Of a stretch of DNA of 64,000 nt, positions 26,003 through 40,110 are shown one piece after another. Position numbers and translations under genes: made by a program. Position 1 is the stretch's first letter. Every line of letters starts with the position of its first letter. The stretch spans positions 434,001 through 498,000 of the forward strand of contig NZ_CP098732.1 of the NCBI RefSeq assembly GCF_023824315.1, given 5' to 3'. The notes beneath the pieces were generated by a model. The model was not told where the DNA came from. It searched no databases and saw nothing but the letters and a program-made list of their open reading frames with translations. The DNA is from Acinetobacter tibetensis (GTDB lineage Bacteria > Pseudomonadota > Gammaproteobacteria > Pseudomonadales > Moraxellaceae).

Positions 26003-27409
26003 TTATTCAGGCAATTGCTGAATGGGACTACCACCTAAAGCCTGCATCAGCGTGACGTAGGCGTTGTATTGACTTTGTTTGGTGTTAACCAAAGTCAAAC
26101 GTGCACTACGCGTAGTTTCTTGTTGATCCAGCAAATTCTTTAAGGCCACTGCACCATAACGATAACGTACATCGGTTAAGCGCTCTGCTTTTTCTGCCAG
26201 TTCTAAATTACGCTGTTGTAGCTTGACTTGCTGATCCAATTCACTGCGTGCAGACAAGGCATTTTCAACATCGCCAAAGGCCTGATATAAACTCTGACGA
26301 TATTGCACAATGGCTTTTTCATAGTCCAATTGGCTAATCGCGATATCTTTTTTCATATCGTTATATTGCAAAAACGGCAGACTTAAACTTGCCCCTAAAG
26401 TCAGAGCCGGATTACGCAAAAGTTGCGTTAAAGAGGTACTGCTGCTGCCTAAACTTCCAGTTAGGCTGATGGAAGGGTAATAGCTCGCTGTGGTGGCATC
26501 TTTAGTGGCAAGGCTTTCCCGTAGGCGTAATTCAGCGGCTTTTAAATCTGGACGACGTGACAGGATATCTGCGGGTAAGCCCGCAGCAATAGTAGGTAAT
26601 ACCAATTGCGGTAAACGCTGTGGTTCTTGAATATTCAACTGTTGGATAGGCATATGTAGCAGGATAGCCAGCGCAGTTCGTGTTTCGACTAAGTTTTGCT
26701 GAATTTGACTCAGGCTGGCTTTTTGGCTTTGTACTGATTGTTCAGCTTGGGTCAATTCTAGGCCAGAAACTGAACCTGCTTGATACTGTGCTTTGACTAA
26801 ATCATACAGCTTTTGCGACGTTGTAAGACTTTGCTGTGCGGTGCTGAGACTTTCATGATAATACGCCAATTGCCAATACAGTTTGGCTGTGGTGCCAACC
26901 AAGCTTTGTGCTGTAGCTTGCAAATCCTGTTCAGTCGCCAGTGCTTCCCATTTTTTAGCTTCGGTTTGACGTGCCAATTTACCAAATAAATCTAATTCAT
27001 AACTGAGTCCAACTTTGGTAGAGAGTCCGCTTGATGCATCACTTCCATCATTAAGATCAAAACTATGTCCAGTAGATAGTGTGGAGCTAACACGCGGTTT
27101 TTGCTGATTCGCCGTTAAATCAGCTTGTAAGCGTGCTTGTTTTAAGGTGATACCCGCAACAGCCAAGTCGGTATTTTTTGCTAAGACTTCATCAATTAAT
27201 TGATTCAGTTGCGTATCACCAAATAAGGTCCACCATTGATCGGCATAGATGGCTTGCTGTCGTTGTTGTGCAGCCGCATGACCATATTGGAACTGAGCAG
27301 GTGTTTGCACACTGGGTGCTTGATAAGGTGTTTTAACCACAGCCGCACAACCCACTAAAGTACTACCGAGTAGCATTGCCGTACACAGACGTGTAAATGA
27401 AAACTGCAT
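26003..27409 (-). CDS. Outer-membrane efflux lipoprotein (NodT/OprM family) of the MacAB system
   Basis: 468 residues. Lipobox LVGC with the lipidated cysteine at 21, then two TolC-type repeats: long coiled-coil helices (about 150-220 and 360-430) and beta-barrel strands with the family phrases ADILSRRPDLKAAELRL (about 278-294) and YRYGAVALKNLLDQQ near the end. It should form the outer-membrane channel for the MacAB pump encoded immediately upstream; the gap is 9 nt. Many MacAB pairs rely on a distant TolC, so having a dedicated channel in the operon is worth noting. Confidence 0.92.
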   Translation of the reverse strand: MQFSFTRLCTAMLLGSTLVGCAAVVKTPYQAPSVQTPAQFQYGHAAAQQRQQAIYADQWWTLFGDTQLNQLIDEVLAKNTDLAVAGITLKQARLQADLTANQQKPRVSSTLSTGHSFDLNDGSDASSGLSTKVGLSYELDLFGKLARQTEAKKWEALATEQDLQATAQSLVGTTAKLYWQLAYYHESLSTAQQSLTTSQKLYDLVKAQYQAGSVSGLELTQAEQSVQSQKASLSQIQQNLVETRTALAILLHMPIQQLNIQEPQRLPQLVLPTIAAGLPADILSRRPDLKAAELRLRESLATKDATTASYYPSISLTGSLGSSSTSLTQLLRNPALTLGASLSLPFLQYNDMKKDIAISQLDYEKAIVQYRQSLYQAFGDVENALSARSELDQQVKLQQRNLELAEKAERLTDVRYRYGAVALKNLLDQQETTRSARLTLVNTKQSQYNAYVTLMQALGGSPIQQLPE

Positions 27410-27418
27410 AATTTGTCC

Positions 27419-29410
27419 TTATTCTCTAGCAAGTGCTGCAACAGGGTCGAGTTTGGCTGCATTTTTCGCAGGTAAAAATCCAAATACCACACCAATTAAC
27501 GTCGAGCAGACAAATGCTGCAATAATTGAAGTTGTTGAGTAAGCAATGCCAAAATTTCCGCCGGCAAATTTCTGAATGATTTGACCTAAGCCAAGGGAAA
27601 GTAATACCCCCAAGACTCCGCCAATTAAGCAGACTAAAATCGCTTCAATTAAAAACTGTTGTAAAATATCGCTTTGACGTGCACCCACCGCCATACGTAC
27701 GCCAATCTCTTGCGTCCGTTCGGTGACCGAGACCAACATGATATTCATGACGCCAATGCCGCCAACCACCAATGAAATCACGGCAATTGCAGAAACCAAT
27801 AAGGTCATGGTACTGGTGGTTTTTTCAATGGTTTGACGAATACTGTCACTGTTCATGGTAAAGATATCTTGTTGACCATGGCGTAAGGTCAATAAGTTCA
27901 CAATTGCATTTTCAGCCGCACTGGTGGAGTATTGATCATTGATTTGTACAATGATATTACGCACATTCGTCTGACCCAGCATACGGCTCATGACCGTGGT
28001 GTAGGGCATATATACGTTCAGGGTGTCATCGGAACCCATGGCACTGGTTTGGGGTTCCACGACACCAATAATCCGCCCAGGCACACTGCCGAGTAAGATC
28101 ACTTGTCCAATCGGATTGGTGCCATCACTAAAAAATTGCTTTTGGGTATTGGTATCAATCACGACATCTTGAGTACGATCACGCACACTCCGTTGATCAA
28201 AGGTTTGCCCATTTTTGAAAGTAAGACCTTTAACGGTGAAGTAATCACCCCCAACCCCGTTAATGGTGGCATTGGCTTCGTTTTGTTGATAGCGAATAGT
28301 TTTAGATGAACTCACCATGGGACTGACCGCACTGACATACGGCTGGGTGGCGAGCGCTTCGGCATCATTGGGCACCAGCGTCTTAAAGTTGGCAGTTTTT
28401 GAATTATCACCAAAACCCCGACCTTGGAACACGGTAATGGTGTTTGTTCCTAAGCTGCTAATATTACTAAGGATCTGCTGTTGTGAGCCATTGCCTAATG
28501 CCACCACGGTGACAACCGAAGCAATCCCGATAATAATCCCGAGCATGGTCAAAAAAGTGCGCATACGATGCGCATTCATGGACAGGATAGCCATACGAAA
28601 GGCTTCACCTAAGCGATCAAGTAGGGAACGCCATGCCGAAACACTTTTATTTTTTTCTTGCTGTGCTGAAATTGCAGTTTCAGCATCGGGGGCATGATGT
28701 AATTCGGTATCATATTCAGGCTGATTGACGCGATCGGCAATAATTTGTCCATCACTGATCTCAATAATGCGGCCGGCATTTTTAGCCACCTGCATGTCAT
28801 GTGTGACCAGAATAATCGTGTGTCCAGCAGCATTTAATTCACGCAGAATTCGCATGACTTCAACACCGCTGTGTGAGTCCAAAGCACCTGTTGGTTCATC
28901 GGCAAGGATCACATCGCCACCATTCATGAGTGCACGTGCAATAGACACCCGCTGTTGCTGTCCGCCTGAAAGTTGACTTGGACGGTTCTGGGTTTTATTG
29001 CCCAGTCCAAGTTCCGTGAGTAAGGCGGTTGCCCGTTGTTTACGTGCATAAGGTGTAATGCCCGCATAAATGGCAGGAACTTCAACATTGCCTTCAGCAG
29101 TTAAATCGCCAAGTAAATGGTAGCGCTGGAAAATGAATCCGAAATACTCTCGGCGTAGTTCAGCCAATTGATCGGGTTCGAGTTGCCCAGTTTCTCTACC
29201 TTTGACCAGATAGCTGCCTGAGGTAGGACGATCTAGGCAACCGAGAATATTCATTAAAGTCGATTTACCCGAACCTGATTGACCGACAATCGCAACCAGT
29301 TCGCCTTCGTAAATGGTCAGATCAATCCCTTTGAGAATTTGGACAGTACTTTCACCAGCAGGGAATTCTCGTACCAAATTGCTGACTTCAAGCAAGGCTT
29401 TTTTTGTCAT
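27419..29410 (-). CDS. macB: Macrolide/peptide export ABC transporter MacB
   Basis: 663 residues. The N-terminal ATPase domain has Walker [10 protein letters not shown] (43-51), signature LSGGQQQR (147-154) and Walker B VILADE (167-172). After a linker come one transmembrane helix near 283-305, a large periplasmic domain (about 310-540), and three C-terminal helices. This is the MacB type-VII ABC mechanotransmitter plan. It works with MacA and the outer-membrane factor to expel substrates from the periplasm. Gap to macA is 2 nt. Confidence 0.95.
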   Translation of the reverse strand: MTKKALLEVSNLVREFPAGESTVQILKGIDLTIYEGELVAIVGQSGSGKSTLMNILGCLDRPTSGSYLVKGRETGQLEPDQLAELRREYFGFIFQRYHLLGDLTAEGNVEVPAIYAGITPYARKQRATALLTELGLGNKTQNRPSQLSGGQQQRVSIARALMNGGDVILADEPTGALDSHSGVEVMRILRELNAAGHTIILVTHDMQVAKNAGRIIEISDGQIIADRVNQPEYDTELHHAPDAETAISAQQEKNKSVSAWRSLLDRLGEAFRMAILSMNAHRMRTFLTMLGIIIGIASVVTVVALGNGSQQQILSNISSLGTNTITVFQGRGFGDNSKTANFKTLVPNDAEALATQPYVSAVSPMVSSSKTIRYQQNEANATINGVGGDYFTVKGLTFKNGQTFDQRSVRDRTQDVVIDTNTQKQFFSDGTNPIGQVILLGSVPGRIIGVVEPQTSAMGSDDTLNVYMPYTTVMSRMLGQTNVRNIIVQINDQYSTSAAENAIVNLLTLRHGQQDIFTMNSDSIRQTIEKTTSTMTLLVSAIAVISLVVGGIGVMNIMLVSVTERTQEIGVRMAVGARQSDILQQFLIEAILVCLIGGVLGVLLSLGLGQIIQKFAGGNFGIAYSTTSIIAAFVCSTLIGVVFGFLPAKNAAKLDPVAALARE

Positions 29411-29412
29411 GC

Positions 29413-30753
29413 TTACATTCCCATTGGTGGACCATTGCGACGTTTATTGCTGCTGTTGGCTGAGGCTGCTGAGGTATCAGAACTGTCTGCAATCACCACT
29501 TGATCATTTTCTTTTAGACCTGCCAAAACTTGTGCATTCACACGGTTATTAATCCCGATCAGGACTTGTTTGGGTTGTGCTGAACCATCGGCTTGTAATA
29601 CACGGACCACACTTAAGCTCGCTTTACCTTGTTTAATCAGTTGTTGCTGGGCAGCGGTTAAATTCAGACGTTCAAGCTTAGGCGCTTGTGTACGGTCTGA
29701 GTCAGGTTTGCTTTCAACAGCGGATGCTGCTTGTGCCTTGGCAGCACTATTTTGCTTATTGTTTACAGGGCGATTAGAAATAGCTGAAGAAGGAAGCAGA
29801 AGTGCATTCTGTGCAGAATCGAGCACAATATAGACTTGTGCGGTCATATCAATACGCAGTTTGCCATCATGGTTTGGCACATCAAATAAAGCATTGTAGT
29901 AAATGGCTGTACTTGATGAGCTTGAGGTACTGGTACTGCTGTCACTACTAATCGAGTCGGGTGCAGGTTCAATCTGACGAAGGGTGGCATAACGTTTGCT
30001 GTCATCACCCAAAGTCGTGAAGTAAACCTGTTGGCCTTTTTCGACTTTCATAATGTCGGCTTCACTGACTTGTGCCTTAATGGTCATATTTTGTAATTTG
30101 GCAATTTTGACTATGGTCGGTGCACTTTGATTGGCGTTTACGGTTTGACCTTCTTCGGTCACAATCGCAACCACTGTTCCATCAGTTGGTGCCAGAATAC
30201 GGGTATAACCGATGTTGGTTTGCGCTGTAGATTTGGTGACTTTTGCAGATTCAATCTGTGCATCAATGGCTTTAATTTGTGCTTGTGCAGTTTTAAAGCT
30301 TGCTTCCGCAGACTCAAGTTCCGCTTTAGAGGTTGCATCTTGAGCAAACATTTGTTGTTGACGCTTATATGCCAGATGTGCCTCATTGAGATTGGCTTCT
30401 TGTTGTAAGCGTTGAGCTTCTAAATTTTTGATGTTGGCTTCAGCCGTTTTAAAGCTATTTTCTTGTGTGGTGGAATCAATTTGCGCAATCAGTTGACCTT
30501 GTTTGACTTCATCACCTAACTGCACATACATTTTTTGTACTTGCCCTGACACCTGCGCACCGACACTGACCAGTTTAGTCGCGTCTAAAGTTCCTGTTGC
30601 CAATACAGTATTTTCAAGATCACCGCGTGTCACGCTTTCGGTAATATATTGTGGTTGTTCTTGTTTGGGTTTGAAATAGCTCCAAGCCAAATAAGCGAGT
30701 AAAGCAATACAGAGCAGTACGATAATAATTTTAAAAGATTTTATTTTTGGCAT
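29413..30753 (-). CDS. macA: Periplasmic adaptor protein MacA
   Basis: About 446 residues. N-terminal membrane helix at about 8-24, the lipoyl half-motif [10 protein letters not shown]...[23 protein letters not shown], an alpha-helical hairpin near 95-165, and beta-barrel and membrane-proximal domains. A serine-rich insert near residues 270-282 ([13 protein letters not shown]) and a Lys/Gln/Ala-rich stretch near 335-360 are not part of the usual MacA fold. The start is uncertain: the ATG at 30753 gives the conventional MPKIK N-terminus, while an upstream ATG at 30780 would add nine residues; neither has a clear Shine-Dalgarno. Confidence 0.92.
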   Translation of the reverse strand: MPKIKSFKIIIVLLCIALLAYLAWSYFKPKQEQPQYITESVTRGDLENTVLATGTLDATKLVSVGAQVSGQVQKMYVQLGDEVKQGQLIAQIDSTTQENSFKTAEANIKNLEAQRLQQEANLNEAHLAYKRQQQMFAQDATSKAELESAEASFKTAQAQIKAIDAQIESAKVTKSTAQTNIGYTRILAPTDGTVVAIVTEEGQTVNANQSAPTIVKIAKLQNMTIKAQVSEADIMKVEKGQQVYFTTLGDDSKRYATLRQIEPAPDSISSDSSTSTSSSSSTAIYYNALFDVPNHDGKLRIDMTAQVYIVLDSAQNALLLPSSAISNRPVNNKQNSAAKAQAASAVESKPDSDRTQAPKLERLNLTAAQQQLIKQGKASLSVVRVLQADGSAQPKQVLIGINNRVNAQVLAGLKENDQVVIADSSDTSAASANSSNKRRNGPPMGM

Positions 30754-30837
30754 AGGAGTCAAGGAGTAAAAAACAATCATATATATAGTATAAAAGTTAA
30801 ATGCGGATAAATCGTGAATTTTTGATCATTTCATAAA

Positions 30838-30852
30838 TGATAATTATTCTTT
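30838..30852 (-). promoter_or_regulatory. Possible Fur-box-like site upstream of macA
   Basis: TGATAAT-T-ATTCTTT matches the 7-1-7 Fur consensus (TGATAATnATTATCA) perfectly in the left half and at four of seven positions in the right half. It is about 85 nt upstream of the macA start. A/T-rich sequence makes chance matches common, so this is only a candidate. Confidence 0.2.
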
Positions 30853-30956
30853 TATAGGTTTCAAATCACAATGAACCGACATTTCATCAGTATTATGTAA
30901 ACCACCCCAATTTGCTGATGGTATTTCAACAGGTCGGCATACTAAAAAGAGCAAAA

Positions 30957-31943
30957 TTAGTGAAAAAGCTGCCGTCCGCAGAGCATCGCAATTGCTTGTA
31001 GAATCAGTTGTTCAGGGTTTTCCTGACTCAAACCTTTAATTGATGCATCTATTCTTAATAAAAGTGTAGGCCACGTGAGGAATTGTTTTGGGTTGAGGCG
31101 GCGTAAGGCTTGTTGATAAAGACTCACTTTGGTTTTCCATATCCCGAGTTGCAAGGCATTTTGCGGTTGCTCAAAAAGCTGCATCAAAAGGCGCATCTCT
31201 TTGCTAATGCTCCATAGCAATAAACTCATTGGCTCGCCCGAAGCCAATAGATATTGGTAAATTTTCACGGCTTGAGCAAAGTTACCTTCGAGTAAGGCAT
31301 CACTTAAATCAAAGGTGCTATACCGTGATTGGTCTTGTAAGCAGGCAAAAAGTTGTTCTATACCAATTTGTGCTAAATCAGGAAAAGTATCCCGTACCCG
31401 CATTAGGCTGTTCTTTGCTGCCAGTAAATTATGCTCGTGATGTTGTTCAAGCCATTGCCATGCATTATTGGCCAATTCAATTCCAAGTTTTTCCGCTTCA
31501 ACCGCCAAAATCCGTTGTCGATCTTGTGGGTAATGGGCAGTTAAGTTGACATTTACTCCATTGGCATCAATCACTTTAAAGAAGCCAGATTTTAAACTGC
31601 TGCTGTCTTGCTTCGGCATCACAATCAACAATAAATTCTGTTCATTGTGTTGCAGATATTGGGTGAGTAATTTAATGCCATTGGCATCAGGTTTGATGTT
31701 GCCATGCACCTCAATTGCGAGTTGCGTAGAGAATAAAGACAAACTGTTCAAGGCATTGAAAACCGTTTTCCAATCGCTCACATTGGATATGTCATAGCGT
31801 TGACGTTCAATATTTTGTTCATGCCAGCTTTTACGAAAGGCATCGAGTAGATTCTGTTCGAGCAGCGGTTCTTGACCATGCAGCACCCATGCGCCACGTG
31901 CTTCTGGAATGCGTTTAAGGGCCTGCAAATAGTCGAGTTTCAT
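30957..31943 (-). CDS. holA: DNA polymerase III subunit delta
   Basis: 328 residues, close to the family length of about 340. Recognisable blocks: 'YLLHG'-type strand (WVLHGQEPLLEQNLLDAFR), a central helical region with QDQSRYSTFDLSDALLEGN, and the C-terminal LWSISKEMRLLMQL and WPTLLLRIDASIKG. It opens the sliding clamp as part of the clamp loader. It follows lptE by 5 nt; leuS-lptE-holA is the order seen in other gammaproteobacteria. Confidence 0.92.
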   Translation of the reverse strand: MKLDYLQALKRIPEARGAWVLHGQEPLLEQNLLDAFRKSWHEQNIERQRYDISNVSDWKTVFNALNSLSLFSTQLAIEVHGNIKPDANGIKLLTQYLQHNEQNLLLIVMPKQDSSSLKSGFFKVIDANGVNVNLTAHYPQDRQRILAVEAEKLGIELANNAWQWLEQHHEHNLLAAKNSLMRVRDTFPDLAQIGIEQLFACLQDQSRYSTFDLSDALLEGNFAQAVKIYQYLLASGEPMSLLLWSISKEMRLLMQLFEQPQNALQLGIWKTKVSLYQQALRRLNPKQFLTWPTLLLRIDASIKGLSQENPEQLILQAIAMLCGRQLFH

Positions 31944-31948
31944 AACGA

Positions 31949-32473
31949 TTAAGGTTGTGTTGTTGTGGTAGTAACTTTAGGTAACCGATTCGATGAAATT
32001 TGGCGCACAATTTGTTGTGCAACATCATCTACAAGCACATCTTTTAAGAATTTTTCTTCTTGGTCATCGGTGTTGACCGTTGCCAAATTATATTGGTAGC
32101 TACGTGATGCAGTCACGGTACGCATTTCAGTCACAGGATTGCCTTGAGCATCTTCAATACGGAAGGTGACATTCAAGCGCAGTAAGGTTTCAATCAGTTT
32201 ACCACGTAGCTCTTGGCGAACAGGCGTATAACTATACACATGTAAACGGTAAGCATTGGGGCTGTTACTGAGTTGAACATTGGCAGCACCTAAATAAATA
32301 GATAATTTTTCTTCTAATTCTTCCGTGTCTTTAGGCAAAGATAAACTCATCTGTGCATATGCCACTGGATTCGCAGAAGGTTGGGTTCCTTTCAAATGAA
32401 AACCACAGCCGATTAAACCTGCACCTAGACCGCAAGTTAAAATAAGAGTTGCGAAACGTTTGCCTAAATGCAT
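31949..32473 (-). CDS. lptE: LPS-assembly lipoprotein LptE
   Basis: 174 residues. Lipobox LIGC (cysteine 23), then GFHLKGTQP, the invariant N-terminal segment of LptE, a beta-sandwich body with YSYTPVRQELRGKLIETLLRLNVTFRI, and the C-terminal DVAQQIVRQI helix. It plugs and folds the outer-membrane LPS translocon LptD. Second gene after leuS; the 240-bp gap in between contains palindromic repeats. Confidence 0.93.
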   Translation of the reverse strand: MHLGKRFATLILTCGLGAGLIGCGFHLKGTQPSANPVAYAQMSLSLPKDTEELEEKLSIYLGAANVQLSNSPNAYRLHVYSYTPVRQELRGKLIETLLRLNVTFRIEDAQGNPVTEMRTVTASRSYQYNLATVNTDDQEEKFLKDVLVDDVAQQIVRQISSNRLPKVTTTTTQP

Positions 32474-32600
32474 GTGTTTTCCTCTGTAAATGCTGACTCA
32501 GCAGGGTAATACAAATTGATTGGACTGATCTGATTTTAGTAGCAAAGCCCGTTAAATTAAAACGGGCTTTGTTTGGGTTTTGTTTATTCCTTTTCGTTTC

Positions 32601-32711
32601 CCCCTCTTTTTGAAAGAGGGGTTAGGGGAGATTTTCTAATAAAATCCCTCCCAACCTTCCTTTGAAAAGGAGGAGTTTCCCTCTTTAATAAAGAGGGAGT
32701 AAGGGAGATTA
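32601..32711. repeat. Cluster of three small palindromes between leuS and lptE
   Basis: Three consecutive hairpins: CCCCTCTTT/AAAGAGGGG at 32601-32621, CTTCCTTT/AAAAGGAGG at about 32656-32673, and CCCTCTTT/AAAGAGGG at 32679-32697. The first and third are followed by near-identical tails (TTAGGGGAGATT, GTAAGGGAGATT). These look like short interspersed repeats of the kind found many times in Acinetobacter genomes; copy number cannot be judged here. A related hairpin sits between ilvH and ilvC. Confidence 0.6.
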
Positions 32712-32713
32712 AG

Positions 32714-35719
<3,006 letters not shown>

Positions 35720-36100
35720 TTAGTCGTCTTTTAAAGGGGTTCTCTTGTTAGATTCAGGCACCATTGGTGGGGGAGTTGGAGCCGCTGCTGATGGAAGAGA
35801 TGGCGTTGTTGAGACTGCTGGTGTAGTTTTTTCTGCAACAGCTTCTTGAGCGGTTTTAGCAGCTTCTTTTGCTATTGGCTCAGCTTCAGTTGTTGATTGA
35901 GATGATGATGAATTTGTCCAACCATAAGTTTGAATTTTCCCTTTTTTTTGCGCACTTTTCGGTGGGGGGGTAGTGGTGTAATGCGTTGAGCCATTCGCAT
36001 CAACCCATTTGTAATAATCTTTAGCCCAAAGTGATGTACTCGAATATAACAAGGCACAAGTAAGCGCTACACTGCTGATCAAATGAAATGGAAGTGACAT
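35720..36100 (-). CDS. DUF4124-domain envelope protein
   Basis: 126 residues. Signal peptide 1-27 (SSTSLWA), then the DUF4124 signature DYYKWVDANGSTHYTTTPPP (28-47). The C-terminal two thirds is of low complexity, rich in Ala, Thr, Pro and Ser. Members are predicted periplasmic proteins of unknown role. AGGA lies about 10 nt upstream of the ATG. Single-gene unit followed by the long hairpin. Confidence 0.78.
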   Translation of the reverse strand: MSLPFHLISSVALTCALLYSSTSLWAKDYYKWVDANGSTHYTTTPPPKSAQKKGKIQTYGWTNSSSSQSTTEAEPIAKEAAKTAQEAVAEKTTPAVSTTPSLPSAAAPTPPPMVPESNKRTPLKDD

Positions 36101-36726
36101 AAGATTTTGTCCTGTTTTATTTCTCTGTGAAGATGTTTTGTCTGTAAAGTCGTCGTAAAAGTAAATTTATAGATTCCAGAACAGAAGATGACGTGTGCAA
36201 AATAGTATAGGTTGATTTTCTATATGAACAAGCAATTCTAGTGTTTAAACATTTAAAAATATATACATTTAATGTCGATAAATTATAGGGATAGGTGAAA
36301 TTTAGTGAAGATTCTACATAATTTATTGAATGCTTGATTGAGTGCACAAAAAATCACATCTTGCTTAAAAAATAAGCGGTCTGTAAATAATCAAAAAAAA
36401 GCTGATTTTTCAACTTGACAATACGGGATTAAACAAGAAAAATGCTGTCTTTAGTTTTATGTGCCTTCTCTCGATCACCCTTCGAAGAAGTGTTACGTCA
36501 TGCAATGGGCGTCATCTCTAGCCGAGATGGTGAACAAAGCAAATAAAAATATGTTTATCCCAACATGTTTTAGATCCCATATTGCTCAAACAGCAAACGG
36601 ATCGGATTTTTTTCCTATTGCCATGAAAACTATGAAATATGTGTGCTATAACAGTGCAGACAATTAATGAATGAACACTGCTGATGTCTCCCATCAAGCG
36701 GTGATAAAAGATTAGGGTGAATCACG
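36101..36726. other. Intergenic region between the DUF4124 gene and ilvI (626 bp)
   Basis: No supported gene. It contains promoters for both divergent genes. A consensus -35 TTGACA occurs at 36415-36420 and a hairpin CATCTC/GAGATG near 36513-36529. A 34-codon frame from 36442 exists but lacks the Ile/Val/Leu codon run of an attenuator leader. The 250-bp leader in front of ilvI is otherwise unexplained. Confidence 0.55.
36415..36443 (+). promoter_or_regulatory. Candidate ilvI promoter
   Basis: TTGACA (consensus -35) followed after 17 bp by AAAAAT, a four-of-six match to the -10 box. Start of transcription would be near 36450, giving a leader of about 275 nt. Confidence 0.35.
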
Positions 36727-38454
36727 TTGGAACTTTTATCTGGTGGTGAAATGCTTGTTCGCGCATTAGCGGACGAAGGCGTTGAACATGTTTTTGGATA
36801 CCCAGGCGGCGCAGTTTTACACATTTACGATGCGCTTTTTCAACAAGACAAAATTAATCATTATCTCGTACGCCATGAGCAAGCTGCTGGTCATATGGCA
36901 GATGCCTATTCGCGCGTTACAGGTAAAACGGGTGTAGTACTGGTCACTTCAGGCCCAGGCGCAACCAATACCGTTACTCCAATTGCAACCGCTTATATGG
37001 ACTCAATCCCAATGGTGATTTTGTCTGGTCAGGTGGCTTCGCATTTAATTGGGGAAGATGCATTCCAAGAAACAGACATGGTCGGTATTTCACGTCCAAT
37101 CGTGAAACACAGTTTCCAAGTGCGTCATGCGAGTGAAATTCCAGCAATTATCAAAAAAGCATTCTATATCGCAGCTTCTGGTCGTCCAGGCCCAGTTGTC
37201 GTTGATATTCCGAAAGATGCAACCAACCCAGCAGAAAAGTTTGCCTACGAATATCCAGAAAAAGTGAAGATGCGTTCTTATCAACCACCGCATCGTGGTC
37301 ACTCTGGTCAAATTCGTAAAGCGATTGATGAACTGATTAATGCGAAACGTCCTGTCATTTATACAGGTGGTGGTGTTGTTCAAGGTAATGCTTCTGCTTT
37401 ATTAACTGAATTGGCACATTTATTGGGCTATCCAGTGACCAATACTTTAATGGGTTTAGGTGCTTTCCCGGGCAATGATGAGCAGTTCATCGGAATGTTG
37501 GGCATGCATGGTACGTATGAAGCGAATATGACCATGCACAATGCGGATGTGATTTTGTGTGTAGGCGCGCGCTTTGATGACCGCGTAACCAATAATCCTG
37601 CAAAATTCTGTCCAAATGCCAAAGTCATTCATATTGATATCGACCCAGCGACGATTTCAAAAACCATTATTGCGCATATTCCAATTGTGGGTGCGGTAGA
37701 GCCTGTTCTTCAGGAAATGTTGGCACAGCTAAAACAAATGAATGTGTCTAAGCCAAATCCTGAAGTGATTGCAGCTTGGTGGTCGCAAATCAATGAATGG
37801 CGCAAAGTACATGGTTTGAATTATGACAAACCAACCGATGGTTCAATGAAGCCACAGCAAGTAGTTGAAGCATTGGATAAAATTACCAATAGCCAAGCGA
37901 TTATTACGTCGGATGTTGGTCAGCATCAGATGTTTGGTGCGCTTTACTATAAATACACACGTCCACGTCAATGGATTAACTCGGGTGGTTTAGGGACGAT
38001 GGGTGTGGGCTTGCCTTATGCAATGGCAGCCAAATTAGCCTTCCCAGACCAGCAAGTGGTGTGTATTACGGGCGAAGCATCAATTCAGATGTGTATTCAA
38101 GAACTTTCTACCTGTAAGCAATATGGCTTAAATGTAAAAATTCTCTGCTTGAATAACCGTGCTTTGGGTATGGTAAAACAGTGGCAAGACATGAACTATG
38201 AAGGACGTCATTCAAGTTCTTATGTAGAGTCGCTGCCTGATTTTTCTAAGTTGATGGAAGCATATGGTCACGTTGGTATCCAAATTGACCATGCGGATGA
38301 GTTAGAGTCGAAGCTTGCTGAAGCAATGGCGATTAACGATAAATGCGTATTTATTAATGTCATGGTTGACCGTACCGAGCATGTTTATCCAATGCTTATT
38401 GCGGGTCAGTCGATGAAAGATATGTGGTTAGGTAAAGGGGAGCGCACGTCATGA
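36727..38454 (+). CDS. ilvI: Acetolactate synthase, large (catalytic) subunit
   Basis: 575 residues starting at a TTG, with AGGGTGA about 7 nt upstream; [14 protein letters not shown] is the expected N-terminus. It has the thiamine-diphosphate pyrimidine domain with the catalytic glutamate E51 ([11 protein letters not shown]), a central FAD-binding domain, and the C-terminal ThDP domain. The metal motif, usually GDGS or GEGS, reads GEAS here (449-452), with SIQMCIQEL instead of SIQMNIQEL. First committed step of valine, leucine and isoleucine synthesis. The regulatory subunit gene overlaps by 4 nt. Confidence 0.95.
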   Translation: MELLSGGEMLVRALADEGVEHVFGYPGGAVLHIYDALFQQDKINHYLVRHEQAAGHMADAYSRVTGKTGVVLVTSGPGATNTVTPIATAYMDSIPMVILSGQVASHLIGEDAFQETDMVGISRPIVKHSFQVRHASEIPAIIKKAFYIAASGRPGPVVVDIPKDATNPAEKFAYEYPEKVKMRSYQPPHRGHSGQIRKAIDELINAKRPVIYTGGGVVQGNASALLTELAHLLGYPVTNTLMGLGAFPGNDEQFIGMLGMHGTYEANMTMHNADVILCVGARFDDRVTNNPAKFCPNAKVIHIDIDPATISKTIIAHIPIVGAVEPVLQEMLAQLKQMNVSKPNPEVIAAWWSQINEWRKVHGLNYDKPTDGSMKPQQVVEALDKITNSQAIITSDVGQHQMFGALYYKYTRPRQWINSGGLGTMGVGLPYAMAAKLAFPDQQVVCITGEASIQMCIQELSTCKQYGLNVKILCLNNRALGMVKQWQDMNYEGRHSSSYVESLPDFSKLMEAYGHVGIQIDHADELESKLAEAMAINDKCVFINVMVDRTEHVYPMLIAGQSMKDMWLGKGERTS

Positions 38455-38942
38455 GACATATTATCTCTGTCCTTGTAGAAAACGAAGCTGGTGCGCTTTC
38501 TCGTTTGGTGGGTTTATTTTCTCAACGTAATTATAACATTGAGACCTTAAACGTTGCGCCAACTGAAGACCCGACCTTATCTCGTTTGACATTAACGACT
38601 TATGGTGATGACCATAAAATTGAACAAATCACCAAACAACTCAACAAATTGGTTGAAGTGGTGAAAGTGGTTGATTTGTCTGAAGGTGCGCACATTGAGC
38701 GTGAATTGATGTTGATTAAAGTCAAATCACTCGGTTCGGCGCGTGCTGAAATTAAACGAACTGCGGACATTTTCCGTGCGCAAATTGTTGATGTCACCCC
38801 AACGACTTATACCATTCAAATCGCGGGTACGACTGAAAAAATTGATGGTTTTATTGATGCTCTAGCAGAGAATACCATTCTTGAAGTTGTACGCTCTGGT
38901 GTTTCAGGCATCGCGCGTGGCGAAAAAGTTTTAACCATTTAA
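38451..38942 (+). CDS. ilvH: Acetolactate synthase, small (regulatory) subunit
   Basis: 163 residues of the long IlvH type: an N-terminal ACT domain ([33 protein letters not shown]) and a C-terminal ACT-like domain ([30 protein letters not shown]...). It binds valine and restores activity and feedback control to the large subunit. Overlaps ilvI by ATGA, so coupled translation is likely. Some annotations call it ilvN. Confidence 0.95.
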   Translation: MRHIISVLVENEAGALSRLVGLFSQRNYNIETLNVAPTEDPTLSRLTLTTYGDDHKIEQITKQLNKLVEVVKVVDLSEGAHIERELMLIKVKSLGSARAEIKRTADIFRAQIVDVTPTTYTIQIAGTTEKIDGFIDALAENTILEVVRSGVSGIARGEKVLTI

Positions 38943-38960
38943 TTATTTAACACGATTCAA

Positions 38961-40064
<1,104 letters not shown>

Positions 40065-40082
40065 GATTTAGTTTAATCTTTT

Positions 40083-40110
40083 AAACCCTTGTTTTTACAG
40101 GGGTTTTTTA
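40083..40110 (+). terminator. Intrinsic terminator after ilvC
   Basis: AAACCCTTGT / ACAGGGGTTT stem (one G-U), TTTT loop and T6 tail. Confidence 0.88.

Noticed and set aside
36117..36347. 76-codon minus-strand frame upstream of the DUF4124 gene
   Set aside because: It ends just before that gene's ribosome-binding site, has no initiation signal and no recognisable features.
36442..36546. Possible 34-codon leader peptide upstream of ilvI
   Set aside because: It contains no run of Ile, Val or Leu codons, its start would lie at or before the likely transcription start, and no terminator/antiterminator pair follows.
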